A stretch of DNA of 64,000 nt, from NCBI GenBank assembly GCA_905221605.1, contig CAJNDS010002590.1, forward strand, positions 869,918 to 933,917, written 5' to 3'. This document shows, one piece after another, positions 40,122-52,960 of this stretch. A program made the position numbers and the translations under genes. Numbering within the stretch: position 1 is the first letter of the stretch; every line of letters starts with the position of its first letter. The stretch comes from Symbiodinium natans. Taxonomy: Eukaryota; Sar; Dinophyceae; Suessiales; Symbiodiniaceae. The notes under the pieces were generated by a model. It was given only the letters and a program-made list of their open reading frames with translations, ran no database searches and was not told the origin of the DNA.

Positions 40122-43100
40122 CTGATGGCAGGAGCTCCCAAGTGACTCAGACCGGAAGCTACGGGCCTCAACCAGTCAACAACTCGCCAGGACCAACATC
40201 TACATGACCCAAGGTGTAGCAGTGGATGGGAGCACATATGCCTTATTCTCTGACATGAGTGTCCTGCGATGCTGGAAAGAACCACCATTTGTCCACTACT
40301 GCTTTAAACAGTCGGTCGTTCGATGTTTAGTCTTCTTGTGGTGAGACATGGCAATGATCGAATGTAAAATCCATGGCTTTGTTCGGTGCGCAGGGGCTCT
40401 TGGAATCCGAGCCAGTGGCATAAACCCAAGACGCACTCACAAATCCAAAGGGAGATTTTTGGTGCACTGCAACTCGCTGCGTTCCTAGCGGTCTTTCACG
40501 CGTTTTGCTGGAACGTCGCAGCCAAGACCCGGAAGTGCAAAGTGCACAACACTGAAGAGCCGAGATGCTCCGAAGTGTAGACGATTTCCTCAGTGCAGAA
40601 TTCACGTTGCCTTGCCATGCTTACCTTGGGCTCCAAGTGAAGAAACTGTGAGCCGAGATCCTGATAGACCCCTGCATGTTGAGCGCACTGGATCCCAAAG
40701 TCAAGGCATTGTCCATTCCGTGATACGATTTGTGGCACAGTCGCAGACTGGCTCAGCCCCTCACGCGGAGGGCCACACACGTATGCATAGTTTTGAGTTT
40801 CTCAAGATCAAACCGCAGTTGCCCCTCAAGGCAACCAAGGCAACAAGAATCTTGATGTCCATTCCCAACAAGAGTTCTTTTGGCCTCTGAATTCCCCCCG
40901 GTTCCAGTTGCTTTCCCAGCTTCCACGTCCTCCTCGAGCTCGGGTGCCCCAGAGATCTTCCTCGGAGCACACTTGTGAGGCTCAGAGGCTACATGGGGAC
41001 ATTCCGGACATACCGGCATACCCGTGAGTGCTTGCCCTCGACCAGCTCCGTTTCTATTACGGGAGCCAGAAAGGTCAATATGATCCCAACCCTGAAGACA
41101 AAAAGACAAGAGAGAAGCCGGTGAGCCCGGGGCCACTGCAGGACACTGGTACACCTAACCCTTGAAGGCCAACAAAAACACAGAGCCCTTCGTAGCTCAC
41201 AGGTCCGGGCTTCACAACGACCTCGTCTTGCGAACCGCCACCCATGAAGCGGCAGATTGCCTTGCGTTTGCGCCGACGTCGCTTCGACACTGGTGATTTG
41301 CAACGGTAGCTATCCGCCATGACGTTGCCCATGGCTATTATGGCCAACCGATACATGAAATTTTCAGAATGGCCTGCCGGCATCCTTGGTACACAGAAAA
41401 GCTGCCCACATGACGAAGCGACTAAGCCCAGTGTGCGAACTTTTGCTCAATGGCACGAAGACTGGTTGAACAGTTTCGAGCAGGAGTGTGCAGAGAGCCT
41501 GGTTTTTGTGATCGCAAACTCCATCATCTCACGTCTACAGTACCTTTCTGCCTACTTTGTGCAACCAAACTGGGCGAAGGCTTCGGGGGGATCACTGATC
41601 ACGACCAGATTTCGAGCAGTTCACACGAACCTCCCGAAGTTGTCCTCGAACCAGAAGCCTGATGCTGGAAGCCTTGCCCCGGGATCTGGCATCCCTGAAT
41701 CGTTTACGCGTGGGCTCTATGCTCACAGCCCCCAAAATCGTCTGAGCTGCATCGTTGGACTTTCTCACCCGTTCGCAGAGCCGGCCTCCAAGCATGTGGT
41801 GCTGGGCCGTAGGAACTTGGGCTATTAGCGCAAGGCAGCGCTCACATCTGGGCGGTTGTCAGAATTATGGCCCGTTTTTGGGGTACCCTAAATATGAGGT
41901 GCCGTATTGTAATAGGGATCCAAAAGGGACCATAATTTTGACAACCACCCATATGGTGATGATATGTTCTCAGGATCGGCTCCTGAGACTATTGGGCCCC
42001 GATCTGCACAAGGGTGAGAAGAGGGCCGAAAGGATGTCGTGGCTCTTTGCATGCAACTGTTTTCATAGCTATATACATCAGGACTGTATTCCGGTATGAG
42101 GGCCGCCCCATCCTTCACAAAGCAGTTGAACTTGCGTTCTCGCGGGAGAGGTTAGGGGTGAGGTTCGCAGTTGGGGTGCCGAAGCCCTTCGGTAACACCT
42201 CCACGAAGCTCCTCTTCTTTACCAAAGGAGCCCCCCCCCCCCCCTCTGAACGCAGAACCTCGTGTCTGATGGGAATATTCTCACTTGATGAGAAGGTGCC
42301 CCAATATTGGCAAGTAGGACATCTACAAGCACCCTGATTGGTCCCCATGCGGTATCCGTTTCACAGCCGCCGCCGGAAAACCTAAATTTGCAGCCGGAGC
42401 CCTGAAGTTTCAACCCCCTTTCACACGGCAATCTTCATCAATTATTGCAACAGTTTGTTTTTTTCATCGAGTTCCCCGCAACTTCCGGCCTTTGCTGCCC
42501 TTGAAGACTTTCTCGCCATCTTTCCCGTTGAGGTCCTGCAACGAGCGCAGAATTAACTCGTGCCCCAATGGTTTTGCAACTTCTGGTGCTACTTGTGGAA
42601 CACTGCCCTACGAGACAGAAAGCATTTACCAGAACAACAGTTCATCCTGGCAGGCTGATTTGGTACCACTCCTTTTGACAGCAAAGTGAGGTGAATTTCC
42701 ATGAAGGAGTAAGACAGTTGCAAGCCGAAGCCAACGAACGCTGAGGGGATGCTCTGCCCTAAGCCTTACTGGTAAACGCGAGGTTGCCACCAAACCATGG
42801 TGAAAACAAGTCCATATCGATCCCCCACCACACCCTTGAAGAAGGTGAACTGCTCAAAGTCCCGGGAATCTTTGGGCAGAATCAACAGGATATGGGTCTC
42901 GTACTAAATCGCTCTGAAAAGCCAAATCAGCCTGCTTTGAGTGCCTGTACAGCGAAGCCTCTGGCACCCTACTGCGCCCCCTCGCCCCCCGAACTCCGGC
43001 CCACAATCTGCATATGCTTGGACACTGCATGCCTTCTTTGCAATCACTTTCTGGCCCTTTGGGTACCTTAGCACATCTCAAGCGGATGCGTGACTGCAGC

Positions 43101-43663
43101 AACGTCTGTGCACAACCGTGAGCATGAGAACATAAATACGCTCCACCCTGAAATCTGGAAAGCAGGTTCGAGTAGCGTAGGAGTCTAGCAGCCTAGCACA
43201 CATCTATTCCAACCTTGACATGAGCTGTCACACAATCCAGAAACTGCGGTGGGTTCGGTGGCAGTAGGCCTGCGAATGCGAAATGGGTGACTCCTCTTGG
43301 GTCGTGTTGTTTAGGATTTACATACTGTCTGTTTAACAATTTTTTGACTCTCACACGTGCAGGTGTGGGCGAGGATCCAGCGAGTTAGGGACTTAGGATT
43401 GTTAGCTCTTTGCCCAGCCACCCCATGAGAGCGCAGTGCTTGATTGGAACATCGTGACGCCTGCGTAGGTTTGGGAGGGCTTGGGGCCTGGAGCCCCCGA
43501 GCTTGTGAAAGCAAACTGTCTTTCAGGCTGATGTCTGTGCAAAGCCGTGGCAAACACGAGCACACGCAAAGCAGGAACACATGTTGCCTGTGGTGTAAGG
43601 TTTACCTGGAACAGTGCCCCATGCATCACCACTCAGGTGTCCGTACACTTCTGCGCCGCATGC
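40122..43663. other. Intronic host DNA
   Basis: No gene recognised. Only chance frames on either strand. Confidence 0.35.
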
Positions 43664-43742
43664 TCCCAGGCCTGTCAATCGAGTTGATGTCGGACAAAGT
43701 GACGATTGGGTCCATCGGTAGCCCGCCGTGGACAACAAATAC
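43664..43742 (-). CDS. PPP phosphatase exon: VVHGGL segment
   Basis: After a GTAG acceptor reads VFVVHGGLPMDPIVTLSDIN followed by SIDRPG. The His of VHGGL is a metal ligand, and the downstream TL-x-DI-x-x-I-x-R is diagnostic of PPP phosphatases. Lower donor taken as GC (GCATGC). This is the most decisive evidence for the phosphatase gene. Confidence 0.8.
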
Positions 43743-45193
43743 CTACCGGACCAGATTCATGGGCCAGGTCAGCTGGCATACGCTCGACCGTATCTAGAAA
43801 CAGAGGCAGAGAACTTGTCAGGGTAGATTCGGGATTTGTGAGTAAACCAGCTAAGAACCTCTCTGCGCACTGTTTTTCAAGATGCATGCTTCAAGAAATA
43901 CAGAAGCCAGGCAGGTGCCCGAACGAGCATGTAAGCGGGACGCTTCGTCACGCTCTTCTTTCTTCACAGCAGAGTTCACTACGCGTTTTTCAGTGCATCC
44001 CCTAAACCCTAAACCCCCTCTCCAGCCTCGCCCCCGATCACGTGGCATAAAGGCAACCTTCAGCTCTCTGGGAGCTGAGAGAGTCTTACATGCGGCTCGC
44101 CCTACTTTTGGGGATGTTCGAGAGTTCGAGGCCCATGTGCCGATGTCAGATGTTGGGTCATGTGGGTCACAGGAGAGGCAGCTGGGCCCCTACAAAGAAA
44201 AAGCAGCAACTTAGCCTGAAGCCACCAGCGCCTTAGCTCTTACGAACCTCAAGCCTCAACTCTGAAGCCCGAAGAGACACCTTCGATCCGCTTGACGCGC
44301 GGCAATGCCTACGACATAACTGAAGCCAGGAGGCTCTTTGAAACTTCTCCTGCAAAGGTGATACCTGGAACCAGGCAGACAACCTATCATGCGCCCGAAG
44401 GCTCCGAGAACCAGCTGCCAGTGGATGGAAGGTTTCAGTAAGTGGGAGATTGGGGGGCAATTTGCCAAAGTTGGGCATACTGTGCGCACACAGGGCCAGC
44501 CCTGAAACCCCGTAAGCTTTTCTTGAATGCTTCAGATGGGGAAGGATTTTAACTGGTCGGACGGCTGCCCTATGACCGGAGGAGCCACGACTAAACCATC
44601 CAAATCCAAACCCACGTCGTGCAAACATGTGGAGCCTCGCTCTCACGGGTAAGAGCAAAGACTTGATTTGGGGGGGTCTGCGAATTTATCTGCCCTGAGG
44701 CTAGGACGTGTTTGCTACTCATTCCTCTTGCTTCCAGTGAAGCACAGGCCAAGGAGCATGGTCACCGCCTCACCCCCAAACGCTCGAGTGCAGTGGGAAT
44801 GGACGAAGCCATTGTCCGGCCTTTGATGTCGACCAAACGAATTTCTAGGCAGCTATTGAAGGGGTATCAGGATGTGAAGCCTTAAGCAGTCTCTTGTCGC
44901 GGAGGCTCAGGGGTTGTGGTGCTTGTGTGTCGACTTTCAACATGGTCGTCTGGCCAATGCGATGCCGCACGCGGGGGTGCAGCCCGACAACATGCACAGT
45001 GAGCCAGCAGTGCAATATGAAACAAAAATATGAAGCGAAGCTCTGCTCACTCCGTTCAGGTGACACAGATCCCTGCATCCCTCCCCCCCCCCCCCCCCAA
45101 AAGAAAAAAAAACACAAATAAGTAAATCACATCAACAAACATAAAAACAAAAACAAAAAAGAGAGGCTTAGATCCCCCTGAAAGCTTCTCAAC
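43743..45193. other. Intronic host DNA
   Basis: No gene recognised, although exons for the segment after NRGNHE should lie here. It contains a telomere-like CCCTAAACCCTAAACC at 44,000-44,018 and a C-run at 45,083-45,098. Confidence 0.4.
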
Positions 45194-45250
45194 TCCAGGG
45201 TGCAGCTGGTTCTGGGACTGATCCTCGTGATTTCCACGGTTCAGGAAAAC
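45194..45250 (-). CDS. PPP phosphatase exon: NRGNHE segment
   Basis: After a CCAG acceptor reads VFLNRGNHEDQ. RGNHE supplies an Asn metal ligand and the catalytic His of PPP enzymes. The residues after NHED do not match the family well, so the exon may end at NHE with a GA donor (GAG|GATCAG) rather than at the GT donor used for the lower border. Confidence 0.72.
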
Positions 45251-45785
45251 CTGGAAGGCTTGAGGGGGGGATCTTCGGGGGCAAACGGGTCTTCGAAGCG
45301 TTTCTTCACTGGGACGAGAGGTACAACTAGGTAGGCTTCTCAATGGCTGCGTCATCATGGGCACACTCTCCTTTATTGTTCCAAATGTTATCCGATGTTG
45401 CCAGGATTCACCAACCTGGGACTACGGTTATGGTAACAATTCCCATCCTCAGGGCCAGCAAGGTCCAGGAGCAGTGGTGCCAAGCAGTCACGTTCTCACC
45501 AAGCGGCTGCTGTCGGGAACTTGATCTTCAGGGCGTAAAGCAGCAACAAGACCTGCCCGTGGCAACTGGTGAGATGGCAGGGATCCGTGCTTTGGGGCTT
45601 TGCGGGATTTGTTCGCTTGGCCAGCTTCCTCCACATACCCAAGGCTTAGGCCAGGCGCTCAAACGCTATACACGGCGCGCACACGCACGTGGGTCCTGGG
45701 ACAAAGGCGGTTGCATCTTGCATCTTGTGCTTTCTGTGGAGCATGACGACGCAGTCAGGGGTTTGGGTATCGAGCTCTGCCCCGC

Positions 45786-45839
45786 CTCGGGTCCCCATGT
45801 GCCTCGATCGACGAAGTCGCCGTTGAAGAGGAATCGAAT
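45786..45839 (-). CDS. PPP phosphatase exon: GDFVDRG segment
   Basis: Exactly 18 codons between a TCAG acceptor and a GC donor (GCGGGG): IRFLFNGDFVDRGTWGPE. GD-x-VDRG is the signature metal-binding motif of PPP serine/threonine phosphatases. FLFNGDFVDRG is closest to the PPEF/RdgC and PP5 types. The upstream GDxHG exon was not found. Confidence 0.8.
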
Positions 45840-48328
45840 CTGAGTGATGATGTAACAGTCTTGGGTCACACCAACCCGAGCACAACCCGCTTCCAGAAGG
45901 CCAATCCCCAGTTGAGCGAGAAAGCCAAGTCGAGCCCAGCACCCACCCCACTTAACTTCTCAACTCTGAAGGCATGGAGGAACAAGATGGAACAAGTCCC
46001 AAAGGTCAGCGAAGGGGCGGCTCCCTTCGGGCCCGCAGAAGGCTCGCCGTGATCCTGCGAGTAGTTGGGAAAGCAATTGGGAGCGGCGCTGCATGTAAAG
46101 CTGGCTCTTGCACTTGGGATCGTTCAGGTCGCGAGGTGCTCCCGGCGTCTCTCCTCGAGGAGATGAATCAAGTCTCCAAAGTGACCATGCAAGTCCTCGG
46201 GACGGTGGGGCCTATTTCAGAGGAGGAAGAAGACCAAACCCTCAATGGCCAGGCAACAATAGGCCCGGTACGACCCTGCAGAATTGCCATGCCAGGCGAC
46301 TTGAGGGCTATAGTTCTCAGGTGTACGGAGGCACAGACGTGGTACAGAGTTGGGCCAGGTTTATGGTTTGCAAGGGGCGGTCAGGCAGAGTTCCACGCCC
46401 TGATAGCACAAACCCTCAAGACACAAGGGCACACTGTGGCCACCGGCTACTCGCTTTGTTCCTCCACACACCTGCCTTTTCAACCCTTGAGCCCTGAAAG
46501 CTTTGTCGACCCAAGGTGCGCCCACGATGACAAAGCGCGACCCCACCTCTGGTGCCTGGTGCCGGCAGGAGAAAACACGGGGCTGCCCGAGGCTTTCGAA
46601 GTCTCCAAAGAAGTTTTTGGCGCCACGTGTCACCACAAAGTTTGCAGGCTGTCTTGACACCACAAGGAATTTCACGGGCAAGGGGGTTTCTTCGCAAGTT
46701 TCAAAGAATGCTGCCAAGGCACGGGCACGTGAATGACATTCGGCTGCGCAGCGTAATGCACGATGACCTCATCTGGCAACTTGTGACATGGGGGTCCAAC
46801 ATGCACAATGGTGCTACAATCTTTTCGTGACGAAGCTTAATATGAGCCAGCCATAGAATAGAGCACAGAATGTAGCACATTCTGCAGTTACATTCGACAT
46901 CTACAGGTGAGAACTGCCCCTGGCACTTGGCCAGGGCAGATCGGGAGCTGTCACGCAACGCTTTTCCAGTGAAGCCGGCACTCTGCTACTCTGCCGTATC
47001 CTTGGCCGGAAGGTCCTCCTCCAAACCAGCTTCAACAGCTTTAACAATTTAGTTAACCAGGGTCGTTCTCCAGGTTTGTCCCAGGCGCACTTCGAAGAAT
47101 CTTCTTGCAAACCTGGCAGGTGATGGTCGTGTCGTGTCGTGCCGTGACTGTAGAAGCCCTTTCGTGCCTCAAGGTTGGGCAGTCGCCTCTGCCGCAGGTC
47201 CTGAATGGCCTGGCATCTGCATGGTCTTGAGTCGGAGCTTGTTGCAAAGCTTATGAGAAGCAGCTTGGTGAGTGTGAGCGATGTTTGAAGAAACCGAAGA
47301 AGCTCACTACTGTCCATGGGGTATACGCCTTCAATCCAAGCTCGTACTCACCCCAATTTTGAAAGCATGCACAGGTAGTGGAGCTCACCAATAATTTTTG
47401 CGTCATGACAGGCTCCTTATTTATCTCGCGAAGCTGCGAAGTCTAGGCCTGCCTTGGTGACGTCCAGGGGAGGCAATCGCCAACTAGACTCATCGCGTGG
47501 ATCCCACTCCTGCGGTTTTTAAAGGATCTGCGGTGTGTAGTAGGCAATATTAGCCACTGCTAGGCCACTGTCTTCTGCAGCCAGGTCGCACCCCGCCCTT
47601 AAACTCCTACTACTGCACATTCCGGCGAACTGCCGTATACTGGAATCTCGAAAAATGTTATGGTGGAGGTGGGCTAGTAGACATTGTGGGTCACTGTGGA
47701 AGTTGTTGCGCAAACAACCCGAAGCTCACAACAATGAACAATGCGGCCGCACAAAGAACCACACTGCCGCCGACTGCCGCATCCTCCTCATCCTCGTCAA
47801 GATCCGAGGCGACGGAGGAGAGATCATCCCCAACCTGGCGATCACTTCAAACAAGGCTCTTCTGAGGCCTTTGGGTTCAGGGTTTGGGGTTTAGGGTTTC
47901 TAGGGTTTAGGGTATGGGGATCGATTATAGAAGGGGCAAGAGAGGTTGCGGCCAAGAAAGAAGGACAAGGTTTCCAATGACTGAGGGATCCAGTTGCTTG
48001 TTCTTTAAGGCTCGGTTGCTGTGCTTCAGAGTGATATTGTTATACCGGCTGGGATTCAAAAAACATCATGCGCATGAGACTGAAACAGAGCACGGGGAGG
48101 ACGTTTCGGATCGTAGCGCGACACTTACCTCGCCTCCCACGTGGAAACGTTCTCTTCTGCGAACCCCCTTCTTCGTCGAGGCATGGGCAATCGCAAGCCC
48201 AACAGCCCAGACTTGGATTTCTTCATCAACACAATTATACACAACTAACTCGAAGATGCTAGCCTGCTAGCCCCAAGCCCCAGCACGAACTTCTATGGCT
48301 TCTACGGCTCCCCTTCCCCCTGCGAAAC
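45840..48328. other. Host DNA, probably intronic
   Basis: No confident gene. A minus-strand stretch near 47,260-47,320 (SELLRFLQTSLTLTKLLLIS after an ACAG) could be an exon. A TTTAGGG-type stretch lies at 47,872-47,915. Confidence 0.35.
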
Positions 48329-48462
48329 CTCGGAATCCCGATCTGAAGCCATGGAGGAGTCGAACTCATCTTGCCTCAGCTCAGGAGCTGAGACTTGCCT
48401 TCTGACTCTGGCACCTTTGGCTTCACCCAAGAAGTAGGAGTACATACGTGTAGCATCACACC
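48329..48462 (-). CDS. Possible exon of the same minus-strand gene
   Basis: After a CAAG acceptor an open stretch reads CDATRMYSYFLGEAKGARV, then an acidic Ser/Glu/Asp segment (SSMASDRDSEV) to a GT donor. No motif; supported only by splice-like borders and composition. Position fits the N-terminal part of the phosphatase gene. Confidence 0.3.
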
Positions 48463-51400
48463 CTTGCAGGTCGTGAAGCCCGGCCACGTCAGGCCCGGCC
48501 GAAAAGCCAGCAACAGCTGCAGACGCTTTGTGCTCTGACTATCTTGGCCTGCTCTTCGAAGCATAGAGAATTTCCAAGCAGCTCGAAGAGCCAAGATTGG
48601 CTGTACAACGTCCCTGAGCCAACCCAAATGCTGCCTGGCCCTGGCCCCGAAATTAACCAAAGGCTTGTTTCAGAGATTCCTCAAGCAACAGCTTGTAGGT
48701 GTTGCACCGCTGCCTCCGTTGTTTTTCACAACCTCTCCTGAACTTCCCCTAACACTACATTCGCCGATTGGATGCATCTCCAGTAGGTCCAGGATGTGCA
48801 TGAAGACCTCACAGGGGGTCACTGCGGTGGGGTTGACTGCTCTGGCACAGGCCTGGTTTTCCATGGCAGGGTTCTACTGTACCCGAAACCCAAATACGGA
48901 ATACGGACATCTCGATTTTTTTTTGAGTACTCTGTGCGCATGTACACCTATTCCCACAAGACTCGGCCCTTATCAAAGCACGGACTGTCCTTCGAGGCCC
49001 ACACGTCCCATTAAGACTGGTCTGGGAGCCACGAAACGTCGGCAAGCACTCGAAGTGCATGACAAGGCCTTGCAGGGCCTTGCAATGCCCTTTGGAAGAC
49101 AACCCCTGAGCACAAGCCCTCACAAGCCCTCACAAGCCCCAGAAATCCCACCTCGTCCTCCGGCACGCCTTCGAAGTTTTCCAAGTTGACACCGCCCGTT
49201 GCTGTGGCCGCCCTCAAGCGGTTCCGCCGGAGCGGGCTCTGTGGGCCGACACCATTCCTAAGGATGTTGAAAGCTTCAGTCTTTGGGAGCTTTGGAAGAC
49301 TTTAAAGGAGTCTCTCTGACTGGAATGATTTCCTTTAAGGTCCTTCTACGCCCGCTGTCTCAATATTCAGGACACGAGATCTCAAAACCCGAAGCCAAGG
49401 GACGCCCCCGTGGGACTCGTGCGGGTGCCATTTCCGGAGGTGTTGAAATTCGATGAGTTCTGGCTGATGTTCCTGCACAGGCTGGGGATGCACGTCGGGG
49501 GCACAATGTCGGATGAAGGCCAGCAGCAGCACGGGCACAGGGAAAGCCATGCTTTGGAAGGTTGGGCAACATGTGCTCAAACGTTTAGTGCTCAGGTGGC
49601 GAACTTGGAAGAATCGGACGTCCTTATGCCCCTCGTTGCCGCTCCATGATTGGGTTCCAATGTCAAACTACTATCTGCTTAAGAAACCCCCAAAATAAAA
49701 CAACAATAATCCCTATATTACCCTTATAAGGAAGAACATTCTTTGTTGTCTTTTTTGGGGGGGGGGTGGCGGGTTCTAGTTAAGCAATTCGTAGTAGAAA
49801 ACGGTGATGTTCCGTCGCTCCTGATCACAGCTCCGGCTGAATCCGAGCTGCTGCCTCGGAGGGTTCTGGCGGGCCCATGCTGCGTGGCCTACACGCTACT
49901 ACCGACCGCAAGCAGCCAGAGGTCTCCAAGCTTCATAAACTGGCCTCCCAACACTTCGCAGGGTTTAGATACATGAAGCCTCACACCCCTGAGTGACTCC
50001 CATCAGTGCCAGGGTGCTATCCTTGCGATCCTTTTGCCGCGATGCCATGGCCGGAACTCCACCAGAAACCGGGAGTTCGGCTTACGGCGCGAGGCCAGGA
50101 GGCCAGGTGGGCAGTCGGGGAAACACCAGGACTTCAACAAGTCTCCAATCTGTTTTGTTCACATGCTGCAACTTGGGAGTCGCGTTTCTAGAAGGCTGCT
50201 TTGGAGCTCCTTGGAAGTCAGACATACCAGGTTACCACAGGGAGGGGGCCTTCCTTCCGAGCTGAGCCAACATCAGGAGCGCGCCTGGAGTGTTGAAAGA
50301 CCTAGACCCTTAGGGCCCCAAGGAAGTTCTTCTGCTGCAATGGGTTCATTTCAATGAAGAAACTCCAGGAATAGGCACGAAGAGCTAGATCTCCGGCTAT
50401 TGTTCTCTACGGCTGGTGCCCTGTTGGCGAGTCGGTGCATCAAGCATGCCGGTGATACTGTGCAAATATAAGCCGAGATGCTTAGTTTCAAGGACACGAT
50501 CGTCTTTAGAGACTTCACATTGATGGCAAGATGTTTCCACAGACATCCACACTTAACTCGCGTGACCAACTAAGGAAAGGTATGTGCTGTTAGCTAAGAC
50601 TCTTGAGTGAGCACAGCGCTGGGCTTCGCATGGGGGGACTTGGGTAAATTAGGCTTGAAGATTCTCCTCATGAGGACGACGTACGACCTTTGTGGCTAAG
50701 GTTTCCATTCTGAAGGAGACTCTGGCCGGATCCGTCGGCATCGCAGCTGATGAACTTCTCTCGAAAGTTGACGCGCTGCCTGGAAAGAGCGAGTGCCAGC
50801 GGCAGTTCAAAAGGGTCTGCATCGGCACCCATGCTACTACATTCAAGCTTCTGGTGCCGAGTTGTCGGAAATCCTACGAAGGATCCTTCTAGTTCACGCG
50901 GCCGCCACGACTTCCGCCATTCTGGGAACTATGAATACTATATATCGGATCGCGGGGAGACTGCGACCGTATCTTTGTTCTTTAAATGTAAAGCGGCCAG
51001 AATGCCAGCGCGCGGTTGCCAGCCTCCATGTTGCAAGGTCGCGCCGGCTGTCATCACTCCCCCTCTCTGCGAAGAAGCTCCCAAAGACAGGAAGATCGCA
51101 CAGAGCCCTCTCCCTTCTCAAAAGAGCTGCCCCCCAGAAATATGTCTCAGGCCAGGGTTCTGTTTTTTGTGGGGAAAATGAGACAATGAAGTGGGTATCT
51201 CTGGATGAAACCAAGCGTTGGTGGCAGGTTTCAAGCAAATTGTGTTAACTGGTTTGGGGTGAAAGCTCGACACATTCCCTGTTTAGGCTCAGGGTGCAGA
51301 AGGGATGCTTGTCATCGTAATAGTCCACGATTTGCATGAACTCCTCCCTGCTTACCTGAGGAGAATCACTGCTTTGCGCGCACTGTTGCAAGACATGGTC

Positions 51401-52876
51401 AAGATGCTGCTGTGTGCTTGTGCATGTAGTCGCGGGGGGGGGGGGGGGGGGGAGGAGAGCCCGAGAGTGTCATGTCTGAACTTCTGGGTGCTCTCACGAA
51501 TGTTTTAGGTCGTTCACGTCGCGTTTGATGCTTCATGGTGTAGAGCCGCGCAGATTCACGACTGCAAGAATTACAGACTACAGATGGCGGCAAAGGCTCT
51601 GTGGAGCCCTTGAAAAAACAATCTCGTCTAGCTTCCCTCTGCTTCGAAGCCTTCGAATGACGCTGCAAATGGCAGCCAAGAATCCCCGTTGAACATGGTG
51701 ACCTGCTCGAAGGCATCCTGCGGACACTCGGGAAGGATGGAAGGTTTCGAAATTCTGAAGGCTTCGCGGCTTTCGGAGCTTCAGCATGTTTGGTCTCGAA
51801 CCGTGATGACTGGCTGTACTGGGACTATGTGTGTATGGGCCTTGTTTCCGTTTTGTTGTTGCTTTCGTGGCCTGGGAGACCGTTAGTCCTTCATCAGACA
51901 CAATCAGCTCTGGGCCCTCAGTTGAACATTCTTCCCGAGCACCTAGCTTTTGAGCGTTTAGGATTCAACTATGCACTTCCAGGCGATTGTCTGCCGTCCC
52001 CATATGCCAACGTACGGGATCTGTTCAAGAACTGCGCAATGTCACCGGGGGTGGGGTGGTGGGGTGGTGCTTTTGACAATCGCCAATCGTCACTACGCGT
52101 AAGACATCTGGTTGTGATGAACGTTTCCTGGCAGGCTCTGTTGTTATTGTTTTCAAGTCGCTAAGAGGTTCGCGGTCTGGAGTCTCTAGCATTCTTAAGA
52201 GGTCAGGTGCACCCTATGCCCCGATAGAGATACGCTTTTAGCGAGGCTTTATTTTCAGCAACTTATGCTTCCAGCCACTACCAGGTCCAGATCAAACCAT
52301 CCAAAAGCTTGCCTCAAAACTATCTTTGGGTGCAGTGAACGAGTTCACTTTTGCAAACCCAGCCTCAACCCATTTCTTGTCCGGGCCGACGAAGCCTTGG
52401 GGTTCATCGTGGCGTTAGCCATGGATGGGGCTCCCAATACTTGTCTTCGTCCTTTTGTGCTTTGTCGTGCTGCTGCGGAGGGAGGGCGCCGGCTCACGCA
52501 GCATGTCCATGTATATGCAGGACCTACTTTTTTGCCACCTGCCTAGCAATTCTTCGACTCGGCTAGTTCTCTATGCGGACAGGATTTCAGCAGCACTTCC
52601 ATCCCATGCTTGCATTAGGCTAGCACACACGAGCATCACATCTGACCACTCCCATGAGAACCGCTTCGGTAGTGTTTGCCCATCCCCCAGCCGAGATGTC
52701 TTCCATGAGTTTCAGCTGCCACATGTGCTGGAAGAATGCAGTGCTGAACCCCAATTGTTCTGTGATCACCTTTCACTTCCGGTTGTTTCACTGGTTGACA
52801 GTTTTCTCTCCCAGGCGTGTTCTAGCAACATGCCCCAGAACAGCTTCTGGAGAAGTCCCTATGCAGACCGGGTTGC
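48463..52876. other. Host DNA without a recognised gene
   Basis: Contains three tandem CACAAGCCCT units (49,111-49,140) and a 19-base G-run (51,434-51,452). Open stretches occur on both strands but none carries a recognisable motif. Confidence 0.35.
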
Positions 52877-52960
52877 CCTGAACAAGATGTTTGCAATGCA
52901 TGAGAAGGTGCCAATTCGTTGAAGTGCCATGCAAACATCATCCCGATGGATGATGTTGTC
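52877..52960 (-). CDS. Possible EF-hand exon upstream of the phosphatase domain
   Basis: Twenty-eight codons between a CAAG acceptor and a GC donor: DNIIHRDDVCMALQRIGTF and onward. Loop positions 5-12 would be D-N-I-I-H-R-D-D, with Asp instead of Glu at 12, then an exit helix ALQRIG like those downstream. It would place an EF-hand before the catalytic domain. Confidence 0.42.
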
